Source: an actinobacterium acMicro-4
GTDB lineage: Bacteria; Actinomycetota; Actinomycetes; Actinomycetales; Microbacteriaceae
Reading direction: 5' to 3'
Assembly: GCA_000754445.1 (NCBI GenBank)
Contig: JNSD01000001.1
Coordinates: 73,351-137,350, forward strand
DNA: 64,000 nucleotides
Translations under genes and position numbers: made by a program
Shown: in pieces, positions 47,432-56,556 of the stretch
Position numbering within the stretch: position 1 is the stretch's first letter
Layout: every line of letters starts with the position of its first letter
The notes under the pieces: model-generated
Databases searched by the model: none
What the model was told of the DNA's origin: nothing
The model's input: only the letters and a program-made list of their open reading frames with translations

Positions 47432-48025
47432 TCAGACTGAGAACAACAGCGGGAACTGGATCAACACCGACAAGCCGATGACCGCGTAGTTGATGACGAC
47501 CAAGATCCAGCTGTAGGGAAGCCACGAGCTACCAAAACTTCGAAGCTTTGCTGATGAGCCGAGCATTCCCTGCTTGAGTGCCCAGGGCAGGAATATCCAC
47601 CACAGCGGGATGTGGAGCGCCCACACGACCATGCAGTAGAGACACAGGAAGCCGATGACGAAGACTGCCTGGTAGAACATCCACATCAGCCAGACATAGG
47701 CAGCAAGAATTCCGAGGGTAAAGAACACCCAGAACCAGCGACGCATCGTCGCCCCAGCGAGCAGTGCCGCACCCACGGTCGCCACAATCATGAACCCTGC
47801 CACCCCGTAGAGCTGGTTCGGGGCATCAAAGAACAGCGTGGCCTGCCAGCTCTGCATGACATTTCCGCAGGAGAAGAAAGGGTTAATGTCGCAACTGGGT
47901 GGCGCTCCGGTGAGAGCCAACTGGTATCCCTCGCGGGCGAGAGTGAACGCCGCGTACCAGGAAGCAAGCCCGGTGAACACAAGGTAGAGGGCCATACCTG
48001 TTTGTCGCTTCGTGGGGTAGTTCAC
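47432..48025 (-). CDS. Vitamin K epoxide reductase (VKOR) family protein
   Basis: A 197-residue protein with five or so membrane helices. The loop cysteine pair is in SCDINPFFSCGNV and the active-site CxxC is CLYC, near residue 125. Bacterial VKORs re-oxidise DsbA-type proteins, using quinone, to form disulfides in exported proteins. No DsbA gene is adjacent. The GTG at 48025 is chosen to keep the residues before the first helix; ATG at 47995 is possible but would cut into it. Longer frames read antisense to rne. It is convergent with ndk and divergent from rne. Confidence 0.85.
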   Translation of the reverse strand: MNYPTKRQTGMALYLVFTGLASWYAAFTLAREGYQLALTGAPPSCDINPFFSCGNVMQSWQATLFFDAPNQLYGVAGFMIVATVGAALLAGATMRRWFWVFFTLGILAAYVWLMWMFYQAVFVIGFLCLYCMVVWALHIPLWWIFLPWALKQGMLGSSAKLRSFGSSWLPYSWILVVINYAVIGLSVLIQFPLLFSV

Positions 48026-48082
48026 AACCTGATTATGACAGCACTCCGAGACGAAATGCTGCCGATGTGCGATACTGGGGGC

Positions 48083-48257
48083 ACGGCAGTGCGCTCCCAC
48101 GGGAGCGCAGGCCACGACAAAGATTTCTTGGGTCACCGACCCGATGAGGGCACACGCCCAACACCGAAGTTTTGAATGCACACCGCGTGGTGTGCGGCGA
48201 AAGCGTAATGAGTCCCCCTCCCGATTACGGGTGGGGACTGTGAGGAGTACACCAGAA
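48083..48257 (+). promoter_or_regulatory. Hairpin-rich 5' leader of rne
   Basis: Four perfect or near-perfect stem-loops lie in a row: TGCGCTCCC/GGGAGCGCA (48090–48109), GGGTC/GACCC (48130–48142), GCACACC/GGTGTGC (48178–48195) and AGTCCCC/GGGGACT with an inner CCCG/CGGG (48211–48239). The last ends just before the GAGGAG Shine-Dalgarno. TGCGATACT (48068–48076) is a likely extended −10, so the leader would be about 175 bases. E. coli rne is autoregulated through leader hairpins; a parallel arrangement here is an inference. Confidence 0.6.
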
Positions 48258-50324
48258 ATGGTGCAGAAAAAAGACACACCCCCGACTGAGACTGCCAAGA
48301 AGCCGACTCGGGCCAAAGCCGCCCCGGTAGCCACGACAGAAACAGGAGCTGCTGACAAGCCAAAGGCCACCCGCAAGGCATCGCCCGCGGCAAAAAAAGT
48401 TGCCGCCCCCAAGGCGGCCAAGGACGTGCCGGCACTGTCCACTCTGGCGCCTGTGTCCACCAAAGACCTCATCTTCCAGGCACCAGATCCCGCACTGTTT
48501 CCGACCTGGAGCCCAGGTGATGGCGAACCGGTGGAGGGCGAAAAAGTCGTCCGCCGCCGCTCTCGCCAGGGGCGTGTGAGTGTTGAACCCGAAGCGAAAG
48601 ACACCAAGGCAACCACAAGGGAGAGCTCGTCCCCTCAGCGGGTGCGCGGCTCGACGAGGCTTGAAGCGAAGCGGCAACGTCGCCGCGATGGCCGTGACGG
48701 CGGTCGCCGGCGGCAGAGCGTTACGGAGTCAGAATTCCAAGCCAGGCGCGAGAGCGTTGACCGAGTCATGGTTGTTCGAGAAACCACCGATCGCACCCAA
48801 ATAGCTGTTGTCGAGGACGGCGTCGTTGTCGAGCATTACGTCGCACGCTCCGAAGAGTCGAGCCTGATTGGCAACGTGTATCTCGGTCGAGTGCAGAACG
48901 TGCTGCCCAGCATGGAGGCTGCCTTCGTCGATATCGGCCGTGGTCGTAATGCAGTTCTCTACTCCGGCGAGGTCGACTGGGAGGCGGCGTCTGAGGGCGC
49001 GGCACCCGGCCCTCGTCGTATTGAGCTCGCTCTCAAGACCGGCGACAGCGTTCTCGTTCAGGTTACGAAGGACCCCATTGGCCACAAGGGCGCCCGGTTG
49101 ACCAGCCAGATTAGCCTGCCCGGTCGATACCTGGTGTACGTTCCAGGCGGTTCCATGAACGGAATCTCCAGGAAACTCCCCGACACAGAGCGCACGCGCC
49201 TGAAGACTATCCTCAAGGAAATTCTCCCCGAGAGTGCCGGCGTGATTGTTCGCACCGCGGCCGAGGGCGCCACCGAAGAGCAGCTCACCACCGACGTGCA
49301 GAGACTTCAGGCGCAGTGGGAAGCTCTCAGCACGCAGGTTGAGGGTGCGCAGGCTCCAGAACTGCTGCACTCCGAGCCCGACCTGTTGGTCAAGATTGTG
49401 CGGGATGTGTTTAATGAGGACTTCCTCAAGCTCATCATCGCTGGCGCCAACGCCAAGTCAACGATTGAAAGGTATCTCGAGCAGGTTGCACCCGATCTGA
49501 TTGCCCGAATCGAGGAATACCCGAGCGATAACAATCCGTTCGTTGAGTATCGCGTCAACGAGGGAATTGCCAAAGCCCTCGACCGCAAGGTGTGGCTGCC
49601 AAGCGGTGGCTCACTCGTCATTGACCGCACAGAGGCGATGACCGTTGTCGATGTGAACACGGGCAAGTTCGTGGGCTCTGGTGGCAACCTCGAAGAGACC
49701 GTCACCAAGAACAACCTCGAGGCAGCGGAAGAAATCGTTCGTCAGCTTCGTTTGCGAGACATTGGCGGCATTATCGTCGTCGACTTCATCGACATGGTGC
49801 TGGAGTCCAATCGCGACATGGTTCTGAAGCGCCTGATGGAATGCCTCAGCCGTGACCGCACCAAGCACCAGGTTGCTGAGGTCACCAGTCTCGGGCTCGT
49901 TCAAATGACCAGAAAGAAGCTTGGTCTTGGGCTCCTCGAAACCTTCAGTGAGGCCTGCGATGTCTGCCAGGGCAGGGGATTGATTGTCCATCACGAGCCC
50001 GTCGCTCGTTCTCGCTCTAGTGAGGCGCCGTCCTCACGCAAGAAGAAAACCTCTGGCCAGTCAGCTCCCGCGGCAGTGACCCACCAAATCACCGAGGACG
50101 CTCGACAGGCGATCGCCCAAATCGCAAAAAGCACGGTCGGAGTTGGGGCGAAGAGTGCCAAGGACTCTGAACCCGTAGCGAAGAAGGCCCGGCGCTCCCG
50201 CGCGGGCTCGGTGGACACGGCCGACGTTCCCAAGATCCTTGACACCGTGCTTGCGGCACTGCCCGAACCTCCGGCGCCTGGCAAGTCCAAGCGTCGGCGC
50301 CGAGCAACCAGTCAGGATGTGTAG
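48258..50324 (+). CDS. rne: Ribonuclease E/G
   Basis: A 688-residue endoribonuclease of the RNase E/G family with actinobacterial layout. The first 170 residues are a disordered, Lys/Ala/Pro/Arg-rich extension. The S1 domain follows (GNVYLGRVQNVLPSMEAAFVDIG), then the 5'-sensor and DNase-like catalytic region with the acidic residues in VVDVNTGKFVG and IIVVDFIDM, and the zinc-link cysteines in CDVCQGRG. The C-terminal ~100 residues are again basic and disordered. ATG 48258 is followed by GTG 48261 as an alternative. RNase E likely pairs with the RNase J encoded at 15127. Confidence 0.93.
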   Translation: MVQKKDTPPTETAKKPTRAKAAPVATTETGAADKPKATRKASPAAKKVAAPKAAKDVPALSTLAPVSTKDLIFQAPDPALFPTWSPGDGEPVEGEKVVRRRSRQGRVSVEPEAKDTKATTRESSSPQRVRGSTRLEAKRQRRRDGRDGGRRRQSVTESEFQARRESVDRVMVVRETTDRTQIAVVEDGVVVEHYVARSEESSLIGNVYLGRVQNVLPSMEAAFVDIGRGRNAVLYSGEVDWEAASEGAAPGPRRIELALKTGDSVLVQVTKDPIGHKGARLTSQISLPGRYLVYVPGGSMNGISRKLPDTERTRLKTILKEILPESAGVIVRTAAEGATEEQLTTDVQRLQAQWEALSTQVEGAQAPELLHSEPDLLVKIVRDVFNEDFLKLIIAGANAKSTIERYLEQVAPDLIARIEEYPSDNNPFVEYRVNEGIAKALDRKVWLPSGGSLVIDRTEAMTVVDVNTGKFVGSGGNLEETVTKNNLEAAEEIVRQLRLRDIGGIIVVDFIDMVLESNRDMVLKRLMECLSRDRTKHQVAEVTSLGLVQMTRKKLGLGLLETFSEACDVCQGRGLIVHHEPVARSRSSEAPSSRKKKTSGQSAPAAVTHQITEDARQAIAQIAKSTVGVGAKSAKDSEPVAKKARRSRAGSVDTADVPKILDTVLAALPEPPAPGKSKRRRRATSQDV

Positions 50325-50348
50325 AGCCCACATTCTGGCGGGCACCGC

Positions 50349-50354
50349 TAGCCT
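50349..50354 (+). promoter_or_regulatory. −10 element, predicted leaderless promoter of the permease gene
   Basis: TAGCCT then six bases then ATG at 50361. No Shine-Dalgarno is present. It allows independent transcription of the three-gene unit after rne. Confidence 0.5.
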
Positions 50355-50360
50355 CGAGCC

Positions 50361-51335
50361 ATGAGACTCTGGACGCCACTGGCGGTGCTGGCGGCATTAG
50401 TCGCCGTCATTGCCTTTCGGGTCTGGACTAATGAGAACCTGCAACCGCTCGGCGGTCAGCTTCAAGACGTCTTTACCCTGAGCATTAGCCTGCTGGTGGA
50501 GTCCCTGCCCTTTATTGTGCTGGGCATAGGGCTCTCGATTCTGGTCCAGGTATTTGTCCCTACCTCGTGGCTGGTTAGTTGGCTCCCGCGGAACCCCTTC
50601 GCTAGGCGAGCGATTGTGTCGCTCTTTGGCATGTTTTTGCCGGTGTGTGAGTGCGGGAATGTGCCACTGGCCAGAGGCCTGATGGGTCGCGGCTATAGCG
50701 TCGGGGACTCCGTCACGTTCTTGTTAGCAGCACCGATTGTGAATCCCATCACCATCATCACGACTCACCAGGCTTTTGGTTTCGATGATGGAATCCTGGT
50801 GGCGAGGCTCGCTGCAGGCTTTGCCATTGCCAACATGGTGGGATGGTTGCTCTCCTTGCACCCCGCGCCAGAGACGCTGCTGACCACACGTTTCGCCAAG
50901 GAATGCCGGATGCCCTCAACGGCTACTACGCAGACCCGCCTCCAGAGGGTCGGGGCGCTGTTTGTTTCAGAATCAACCACTCTCATGCCCGCGCTGATGG
51001 TGGGTGCTTTCATCGCTGGCGCGCTCCAGGTTGGCGTTTCTCGCGATGTCCTGGTGGCACTGGGAACAGACCCAATCATCAGCGTTGTGGCGATGCTGGC
51101 GCTGGCGTTTGTCATTTCTGTGTGTGCCAACGTTGACGCGTTCTTTATTTTGCCCTTCGCGCAGACTTTCTTGCCAGGGTCAATCGTCGCCTTCCTGGTC
51201 TTTGGCCCGTTGATTGATATCAAGATGGTGGCTCTTTTGCGCACCACCTACACCACCCGGACTATCGCGACAATCGCAGGGGTGGTCGGTCTGTCGGCTC
51301 TAGCACTCGGGACGGTGATGAACAGTGTGGCGTAG
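50361..51335 (+). CDS. Predicted permease (DUF318/ArsP-like)
   Basis: A 324-residue membrane protein with about eight predicted helices in two repeats. The family motif CECGNVPLARGLM is near residue 95; AAPIVNPITIITT, CANVDAFF and FGPLIDIKM are also characteristic. Homologues include B. subtilis YcgR and the arsenite-related ArsP group, but the substrate is unproven. The next gene, a TIGR03943 protein, overlaps its end by 11 bases; the pair is normally found together, as YcgR/YcgQ in Bacillus. Confidence 0.85.
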   Translation: MRLWTPLAVLAALVAVIAFRVWTNENLQPLGGQLQDVFTLSISLLVESLPFIVLGIGLSILVQVFVPTSWLVSWLPRNPFARRAIVSLFGMFLPVCECGNVPLARGLMGRGYSVGDSVTFLLAAPIVNPITIITTHQAFGFDDGILVARLAAGFAIANMVGWLLSLHPAPETLLTTRFAKECRMPSTATTQTRLQRVGALFVSESTTLMPALMVGAFIAGALQVGVSRDVLVALGTDPIISVVAMLALAFVISVCANVDAFFILPFAQTFLPGSIVAFLVFGPLIDIKMVALLRTTYTTRTIATIAGVVGLSALALGTVMNSVA

Positions 51336-52092
51336 GTTTTTAGAGTGGCGTGGGGTGATCGCTATCGCAGTGTTGGCCTCGGTGTCGCTGTGGTTGGGCG
51401 CTGAGGGCCGCCTCGGCTTCTATATTCACCCGCGCTACAACCTCTTCACCATTGTGATGGCGTCGATTGCCATTGTGCTCTTGATGATTGCGGTGGCGAC
51501 GCGTCAAAATCGTCATCATGGTCACGAGCACACTCAGTCACAGGGTCGGCGCCGCTCGCGCGAGCGACGCCTGGCCCGGGGTGAGACCGTGTCGCTGGGA
51601 TTCATCGCGTGTGTTGCCGCGACCGTGCTGGCTTTACCCCCAGCAACGCTCAGCAGTGCGACTGCGGATAATCGCTCCTCTAACGCAGTTGATGCTCTGG
51701 GATCGCCGGAGGGTCTCGATGGGGAGGGTGGCCTAGAGATATATGAAACCCTGACCGTTCGAGACTGGGCTAGTTTGCTTTCCCAAAATCAAAACCCCTC
51801 CTACTACCGGGGGAAGCCCGTGAACACCGTGGGGGTTGTCACCGCGAGCGAAGATTCGCCGGATGTGTTTTTTCTCACCCGCTTTGTCGTGACCTGCTGC
51901 GCGGTGGACGCCCAGCCTGTGAGCATCCCGGTGTATATGCCTGACTGGCAGGGAGAGGTTCAACTCGATAGCTGGGTTCGGATTGAGGGTGGGTTTCAGC
52001 CCGCTCCGTCTGGGGTCACGAACTCTCCCGTAGTGATTGTGCCGCTCTCGATTACCGACGAGGAGGTGCCCAATGAGCCTTACCTTTTCTGA
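51325..52092 (+). CDS. TIGR03943/DUF1980-family membrane protein (permease partner)
   Basis: A 255-residue protein with two N-terminal helices (about residues 11–26 and 34–54) around a short loop, a cytosolic histidine-rich segment RHHGHEH, a third helix near 92–108, and a C-terminal extracellular domain with the signature TCCAVDAQPVSIPVYMP (about residues 192–210). The adjacent cysteine pair and metal-like histidines suggest metal handling. The GTG start lies in the end of the permease gene, and its end overlaps the next gene by 20 bases, so the three are tightly coupled. Confidence 0.82.
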   Translation: MWRRFLEWRGVIAIAVLASVSLWLGAEGRLGFYIHPRYNLFTIVMASIAIVLLMIAVATRQNRHHGHEHTQSQGRRRSRERRLARGETVSLGFIACVAATVLALPPATLSSATADNRSSNAVDALGSPEGLDGEGGLEIYETLTVRDWASLLSQNQNPSYYRGKPVNTVGVVTASEDSPDVFFLTRFVVTCCAVDAQPVSIPVYMPDWQGEVQLDSWVRIEGGFQPAPSGVTNSPVVIVPLSITDEEVPNEPYLF

Positions 52093-53461
52093 TCCGGGGT
52101 CACCGTCGTCTCCTCAGCGCTATCGGTGGGGTCTTCTGGGAATCGTGCTCGTTACCTCGCTGGTTGCGCTGGCGGCCGTGGTGGGAACGCTGGCTGAAGG
52201 GCCACGTCTGCGCAGCGCGACCATTGACGAAGCCACGGCAATTCAAGCCTCCGGTGTTAGCTTGGCTTTGCGCAGTGATCGCGCCGTGGCTGCGGTATCA
52301 GAGTCCCAAGTCACCATCACTCCAGAAACCCCATTTAGTGTGGAGACGACAGAGCTTGATGTTGCGGTGATTTTTGATCAACCTCTGCTCGCCGCGACGA
52401 CCTACCGGGTGAGTGTGAACTCCGTAGTGCCGAGGGGTTTTGGTGCCAGTGGAACCTGGGAGACAAGTTTCCAGACACCCCCCGAAGAGCTGCTGTATCT
52501 GCGATCTGCCGGAGCGCTGGACGAACTGGTGCGGGTTGTTCTCGATGGGTCAGCACCCGAGCTCGTCTACCAGGCAGAGGGGATCCTCAGCTTCGCCCGG
52601 GTCGGCGTTGTCTACGCCGTTGTGCGAAGCGTGGACGGGGAGACGTTCCTGGAGCTTGTCGAACCGAGTTCTGGTGCCGTCGATCGAATTCCTGATACTC
52701 CCGGAATAACTCTTGCTGGCATGGCCCGCTCGGCGTGGGGCACAACGCTCGTGCTCACCGTGGATGCCGAGCTGCGAGGGAAAGCGGGGACCTTCCGCGC
52801 GCTCGCCCTGCTCGATACGTTGGGTTCCAGAACGCCAGAGGTCGTCGAGGGAGCTGATGGTAACCCCCTCGGGGTTACCAAGGTTGCAGTCTCTGATGTC
52901 TCGGGCAACATTGTTGTGTGGTTGCGAAACCAGAGCCTGGTCCGTTTCGATCCGCTGACGGGAATTGTGGTGCCACTGGGGACAGCCGCTGAATTGTGGG
53001 GGTTTGACGCTCTGGGTGAATCCGCGCTGTATGTGGACTCTCTGGGGACGCTTGCGAGAAGTTTGGCCGATGGTTCCGAGAACCGCATTCCTGCTGGCGC
53101 GTTGGAGGGCTTCCCGGTATTCCACGAATTCACCGTGCTTGGTCCCGATGGCACAGCGTTTCAGCGTGTTGTCGTTCCGGGCCTTGCCGATGGCCCGCCC
53201 TTTACCGTGGTCACCGAGGAAACCTCTGATGCTGTGCACACGAGGCTTATTGGGAGCCTGCAAACGCCACAGAGCATCGGCGCAATTGGCCTCTCACCTA
53301 ATGGCCAGTACCTGGTGGCAGAGGTTAATCCGGCCCCGAGCCTCACCGGATTTGTGGGGCTTGACCCCGAGATTATTCGGCGTGACACCACGTTGGTGAT
53401 TTATGACACCCGTGCCCAAGCAATCTTTGCCGAAATTCCAGGGTATGCATTTACCTGGTAA
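52073..53461 (+). CDS. Secreted/membrane-anchored protein with Ig-like and propeller-like regions (function unknown)
   Basis: A 462-residue protein starting at ATG 52073 with GAGGAGGTG upstream. One membrane helix lies at about residues 18–40, so the rest is probably outside the cell. Residues about 85–135 look like a bacterial Ig-like domain (VAVIFDQPLLAATTYRVSV, GTWETSFQTP, as in Big_5/SbsA). From about residue 150 on, repeating short strands suggest a beta-propeller-like fold (LDELVRVVLDGSAP, GNIVVWLRNQSLVRFDPLTG, IGLSPNGQYLVAEVNP). I do not recognise the full-length family. Strong coupling with the permease and TIGR03943 gene implies a joint role, perhaps binding a ligand for them. Confidence 0.7.
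   Translation: MSLTFSDPGSPSSPQRYRWGLLGIVLVTSLVALAAVVGTLAEGPRLRSATIDEATAIQASGVSLALRSDRAVAAVSESQVTITPETPFSVETTELDVAVIFDQPLLAATTYRVSVNSVVPRGFGASGTWETSFQTPPEELLYLRSAGALDELVRVVLDGSAPELVYQAEGILSFARVGVVYAVVRSVDGETFLELVEPSSGAVDRIPDTPGITLAGMARSAWGTTLVLTVDAELRGKAGTFRALALLDTLGSRTPEVVEGADGNPLGVTKVAVSDVSGNIVVWLRNQSLVRFDPLTGIVVPLGTAAELWGFDALGESALYVDSLGTLARSLADGSENRIPAGALEGFPVFHEFTVLGPDGTAFQRVVVPGLADGPPFTVVTEETSDAVHTRLIGSLQTPQSIGAIGLSPNGQYLVAEVNPAPSLTGFVGLDPEIIRRDTTLVIYDTRAQAIFAEIPGYAFTW
52859..52879. repeat. Perfect inverted repeat within a coding region
   Basis: GGTAACCCC-CTC-GGGGTTACC, nine-base arms and a three-base centre, inside the 52073–53461 gene (encodes GNPLGVTK). Such a stable hairpin in mid-gene is unusual but may be chance. 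Confidence 0.6.
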
Positions 53462-53471
53462 CCCCGCGTAG

Positions 53472-53500
53472 TTGCCGGGGCGGGGCCAATGGTCTATTCT
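53472..53500 (+). promoter_or_regulatory. Promoter of rplU–rpmA
   Basis: TTGCCG (53472–53477), 17 bases, then TATTCT (53495–53500), close to the sigma-70-type consensus. The transcript would start near 53507 and have a 67-base leader; TGGTGC and GCACCA in it can pair around a long loop. Confidence 0.6.
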
Positions 53501-53573
53501 TGACCGCTGGTGCAGTTTTTTCAGGGTTTCCTCGCGCACCATCATCGATATCAGTAACAAGGCAGGTTTCATC

Positions 53574-53888
53574 GTGGTCTATGCAGTTGTGCGCGCTGGC
53601 GGGCGTCAAGAAAAGGTAGAGGTGGGCTCGATCATTACGGTCGACCGCATTGCTGCCGACGCCAAGAACTCCGTGACCCTGGCGCCAGTTCTTTATGTGG
53701 ACGGCGCGAGTGTGACCCACGACAAGAAGGAACTCGACTCAATCACCGTCACCGCCGAGGTTCTCCAAGACCTCCGTGGCCCCAAGATTGTCATCCAGAA
53801 ATACAAGAACAAGACTGGCTATAAGAAGCGCCAGGGCTTTCGTTCTGAATTGACCAAGCTCAAGATCACCGGAATCACCAAGAAGTAA
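53574..53888 (+). CDS. rplU: 50S ribosomal protein L21
   Basis: A 104-residue ribosomal protein. [13 protein letters not shown] and the closing [20 protein letters not shown] are the L21 signature. The GTG at 53574 is the most likely start, since it leaves the N-terminal VYAVV intact; no strong Shine-Dalgarno is obvious. rpmA follows 11 bases later. Confidence 0.95.
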   Translation: MVYAVVRAGGRQEKVEVGSIITVDRIAADAKNSVTLAPVLYVDGASVTHDKKELDSITVTAEVLQDLRGPKIVIQKYKNKTGYKKRQGFRSELTKLKITGITKK

Positions 53889-53899
53889 GGGACGAGGAC

Positions 53900-54157
53900 A
53901 TGGCACATAAGAAGGGCGCATCGTCGACCAGGAACGGTCGCGACTCCAACCCCCAGTACCTAGGCGTCAAGCGGTTCGGCGGTCAGATTGTTAAGGCTGG
54001 CGAAATCTTGATTCGTCAGCGCGGCACTCACTTCCACCCCGGTGACAACGTTGGTCGCGGTAACGATGACACGCTGTTCGCTCTGGCAGCCGGCGCAGTG
54101 AAGTTCGGCACCAAAGGTGGCCGCAAGGTTATCGCGGTAGTCGAGGCCACGTCCTAG
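53900..54157 (+). CDS. rpmA: 50S ribosomal protein L27
   Basis: An 85-residue ribosomal protein beginning [16 protein letters not shown], with no N-terminal cleavage extension of the type seen in Firmicutes. The conserved [21 protein letters not shown] core is complete. A terminator-like hairpin follows. Confidence 0.97.
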   Translation: MAHKKGASSTRNGRDSNPQYLGVKRFGGQIVKAGEILIRQRGTHFHPGDNVGRGNDDTLFALAAGAVKFGTKGGRKVIAVVEATS

Positions 54158-54180
54158 AATCTCGGTTTTATGCAGGATGG

Positions 54181-54212
54181 GGGCGAGCTGCGGCTCGCCC
54201 TTTCCGCTTTTT
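54181..54212 (+). terminator. Rho-independent terminator-like hairpin after rpmA
   Basis: GGGCGAGC-TGCG-GCTCGCCC, an eight-base perfect stem, followed by TTTCCGCTTTTT. It separates rplU–rpmA from obg and could be a full or partial terminator. Confidence 0.75.
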
Positions 54213-54250
54213 AGCAACCATCAGAACCTGATTCCCGAAGGAGGACGACC

Positions 54251-55759
54251 ATGACGACATTTGTCGATGACGTTGTTGTTCACCTTCGCGCCGGCCACGG
54301 CGGACACGGTTGCGTGTCCGTCCGCCGGGAAAAGTTTAAGCCCCTCGGTGGCCCCGACGGTGGCAATGGTGGCCACGGTGGCGACATCATTCTTGTCGCA
54401 GACCCGCAGGTCACGACTCTGTTGGATTACCACCACCGCCCCCACCGCACGAGTACTAACGGCTCTCCGGGTATGGGCGACTCCCGTCACGGCAAGAGTG
54501 GCGAAGATGTGACCCTTCCTGTTCCGGTGGGGACCGTCGTGAAAAGCGCTGACGGACACCTCCTTGCCGATCTTGATCGCCCGGGGATGACACTCTGCAT
54601 CGCACCCGGTGGCCGAGGGGGGCTGGGCAACGAGGCTCTCGCCTCCACAGCCCGCAAGGCTCCGGGTTTTGCGCTGCTGGGAACCCATGGCTTTGAAGGT
54701 GATGTCCACTTAGAGCTCAAGATTGTCGCCGATGTTGCCCTCGTGGGGTTCCCCAGTGCGGGCAAATCCAGCCTTATTGCCGCGGTCTCTGCTGCGACCC
54801 CGAAGATCGCTGATTACCCTTTCACCACCCTGCACCCCAACCTTGGGGTGGTGGACGCCGGTGGCGTCCGCTTCACGATGGCCGATGTGCCAGGACTGAT
54901 TCCCGGTGCGAGCATCGGTAAGGGTCTAGGCCTTGAGTTCCTCCGGCATGTGGAACGTTGCACAGTGCTTGTCCACGTCATCGACTGCGCCACGTTAGAG
55001 CCCGACCGTGATCCACTGGGTGACTTAGACCAAATCCTCACCGAGCTCTCGAACTATCCCTTGGAAGCAGACCAAGTACCGCTGCAGGATCGCCCAGCGT
55101 TGGTGGTTCTCAACAAGGTGGACGTGCCAGACGCACTGGATCTTGCTGCACTGGTAACCCCGGACTTTGAGGCCCGAGGGTTGAGAGTGTTCTCGATTAG
55201 CACCGTGAGTAAGGCCGGTCTTGAGCCCTTCCTCTACGCGCTTGGTGACTTGGTGAAAGAGCACCGTGCGCGGTTGGCCAAAGCCGCAGAAACGCCCCCG
55301 CGCATTGTGGTGCGACCCAAGGCCGTCAATGAGGCACCGTTTGTGGTGGTCATGGAGGGCACAAGTGAGGGTAACCTCTATCGCATCATCGGTGAAAAGC
55401 CAGAGCGCTGGGTAGAGCAGACAGACTTCACCAATGACGAAGCCGTCGGGTTCTTGGCGGATCGACTGATGAAAATCGGCATTGATGAGGCGCTATTCAA
55501 AGCCGGTGCAACACCCGGAGCGCCGGTGATTATTGGAGCGGGACAGGGTCAAGTGTTTGACTGGGAGCCAACCCTTTCCAGTGCAGCAGAATTAATGGCG
55601 GCTCCGCGTGGAACAGACCCCCGTCTCCTGGAGGAGGGGCGCCCCACACGGGCTAAACGCAAGGCGACCTATCACGAGCGAATGGATGCCAAAGCTCGCG
55701 CCCGAGCAGAACTTGACGATGAACGACAGGCAGGAATGTTCTCCGATGACGATGAGTGA
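54251..55759 (+). CDS. obg: GTPase Obg/CgtA
   Basis: A 502-residue ribosome-associated GTPase. The glycine-rich Obg fold ([27 protein letters not shown]) occupies the first ~158 residues. G1 is [10 protein letters not shown]3 DVPGL, G4 NKVD; a C-terminal OCT domain lies at about residues 340–420, and the final 50 residues are basic and variable. GGAGGACG precedes the ATG. It functions in ribosome assembly and growth control. The proB ATG is inside its stop region. Confidence 0.95.
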   Translation: MTTFVDDVVVHLRAGHGGHGCVSVRREKFKPLGGPDGGNGGHGGDIILVADPQVTTLLDYHHRPHRTSTNGSPGMGDSRHGKSGEDVTLPVPVGTVVKSADGHLLADLDRPGMTLCIAPGGRGGLGNEALASTARKAPGFALLGTHGFEGDVHLELKIVADVALVGFPSAGKSSLIAAVSAATPKIADYPFTTLHPNLGVVDAGGVRFTMADVPGLIPGASIGKGLGLEFLRHVERCTVLVHVIDCATLEPDRDPLGDLDQILTELSNYPLEADQVPLQDRPALVVLNKVDVPDALDLAALVTPDFEARGLRVFSISTVSKAGLEPFLYALGDLVKEHRARLAKAAETPPRIVVRPKAVNEAPFVVVMEGTSEGNLYRIIGEKPERWVEQTDFTNDEAVGFLADRLMKIGIDEALFKAGATPGAPVIIGAGQGQVFDWEPTLSSAAELMAAPRGTDPRLLEEGRPTRAKRKATYHERMDAKARARAELDDERQAGMFSDDDE

Positions 55760-56552
55760 GACGCTGCGTGAGACTCTGCGTGAGACGCTCGGCACCGCCA
55801 AGCGCATTGTCGTGAAGGTCGGCTCGTCTTCCATCAGTGGGCAGCGTGAACACCAAATCACGGGACTCGTTGACGCCCTGGGAGCTTGGCGAGCAGGGGG
55901 ACGCGAGGTTGTTGTGGTCTCTTCCGGAGCCATCGCAATTGGTGCGCCCTTTCTCCAACTGAGCGACCGTCCCCAAGACCTCGCGACGCAGCAGGCTGCT
56001 GCGGCGGTGGGCCAAGCACTTCTGATGGCCCGGTATCAGGGACTCTTTGAGAAGTATTCGATGATTACCGGTCAGGTGTTGCTCACTGTGGGGGACATGG
56101 AAAACGACACTCACCGCACGAACGCACTGCGCACTATGGAGCGCCTGTTGGGGCTTGGCATCATCCCCATTGTCAATGAGAACGACACAGTGGCCACCCA
56201 GGAGATTCGATTTGGCGATAACGATCGCTTGGCCGCCATGGTCGCCGAGCTTGTCCAGGCTGACCTGCTGGTTCTCCTGAGTGATGTTGATGGCCTGTAC
56301 ACGAAGCCCCCGAGCGAACCGGGCGCCACCAAAATTGACGTTGTTCCCTTTGGTATGGACTTGGAGGGGATTGAACTGGGAGCCGCACTGGTCAACAGTG
56401 TGGGCACTGGTGGAGCCGTGACCAAGGTGAGCGCTGCAAAAATGGCGACCTCTGTGGGCATTCCCACGGTGCTTGCCGCGACAGAGTCGCTGGCACGCGT
56501 TGTTGCTGGCGAGGTGACCGGTACCTGGTTTCAGGCAGCCGACTTACACTAG
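55752..56552 (+). CDS. proB: Glutamate 5-kinase (kinase domain only)
   Basis: A 266-residue amino-acid kinase that phosphorylates glutamate in proline synthesis. VKVGSSSIS is the N-terminal ATP site, [17 protein letters not shown] and [12 protein letters not shown] are conserved. No C-terminal PUA domain is present; the sequence stops after [11 protein letters not shown], the natural end of the kinase fold. The start is inside the obg stop (ATGAGTGA); its first residues are three repeats of ETLR. ATG 55746 is an alternative start. Proline is made with ProA encoded next. Confidence 0.9.
   Translation: MSETLRETLRETLGTAKRIVVKVGSSSISGQREHQITGLVDALGAWRAGGREVVVVSSGAIAIGAPFLQLSDRPQDLATQQAAAAVGQALLMARYQGLFEKYSMITGQVLLTVGDMENDTHRTNALRTMERLLGLGIIPIVNENDTVATQEIRFGDNDRLAAMVAELVQADLLVLLSDVDGLYTKPPSEPGATKIDVVPFGMDLEGIELGAALVNSVGTGGAVTKVSAAKMATSVGIPTVLAATESLARVVAGEVTGTWFQAADLH
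55758..55790 (+). repeat. Triple 12-base tandem repeat at the proB 5' end
   Basis: GAGACGCTGCGT, GAGACTCTGCGT and GAGACGCTC(GGC) follow each other, encoding [13 protein letters not shown] slip-prone site at the obg/proB junction. Confidence 0.7.
56545..56550 (+). promoter_or_regulatory. −10 element, predicted leaderless promoter of proA inside the end of proB
   Basis: TACACT then six bases then the GTG start of proA at 56557. The element overlaps the last codons of proB. It would let proA be transcribed separately. Confidence 0.45.
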
Positions 56553-56556
56553 AGCC

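Noticed and set aside
47432-48616. Long minus-strand frame of 394 residues
   Set aside because: Only the last 197 residues are a VKOR homologue; the rest is antisense to the rne start and has no family features.
54181-54212. Possible attenuator of obg rather than a terminator
   Set aside because: Position directly behind rpmA and strong stem with T-rich tail fits termination; nothing suggests a switch.
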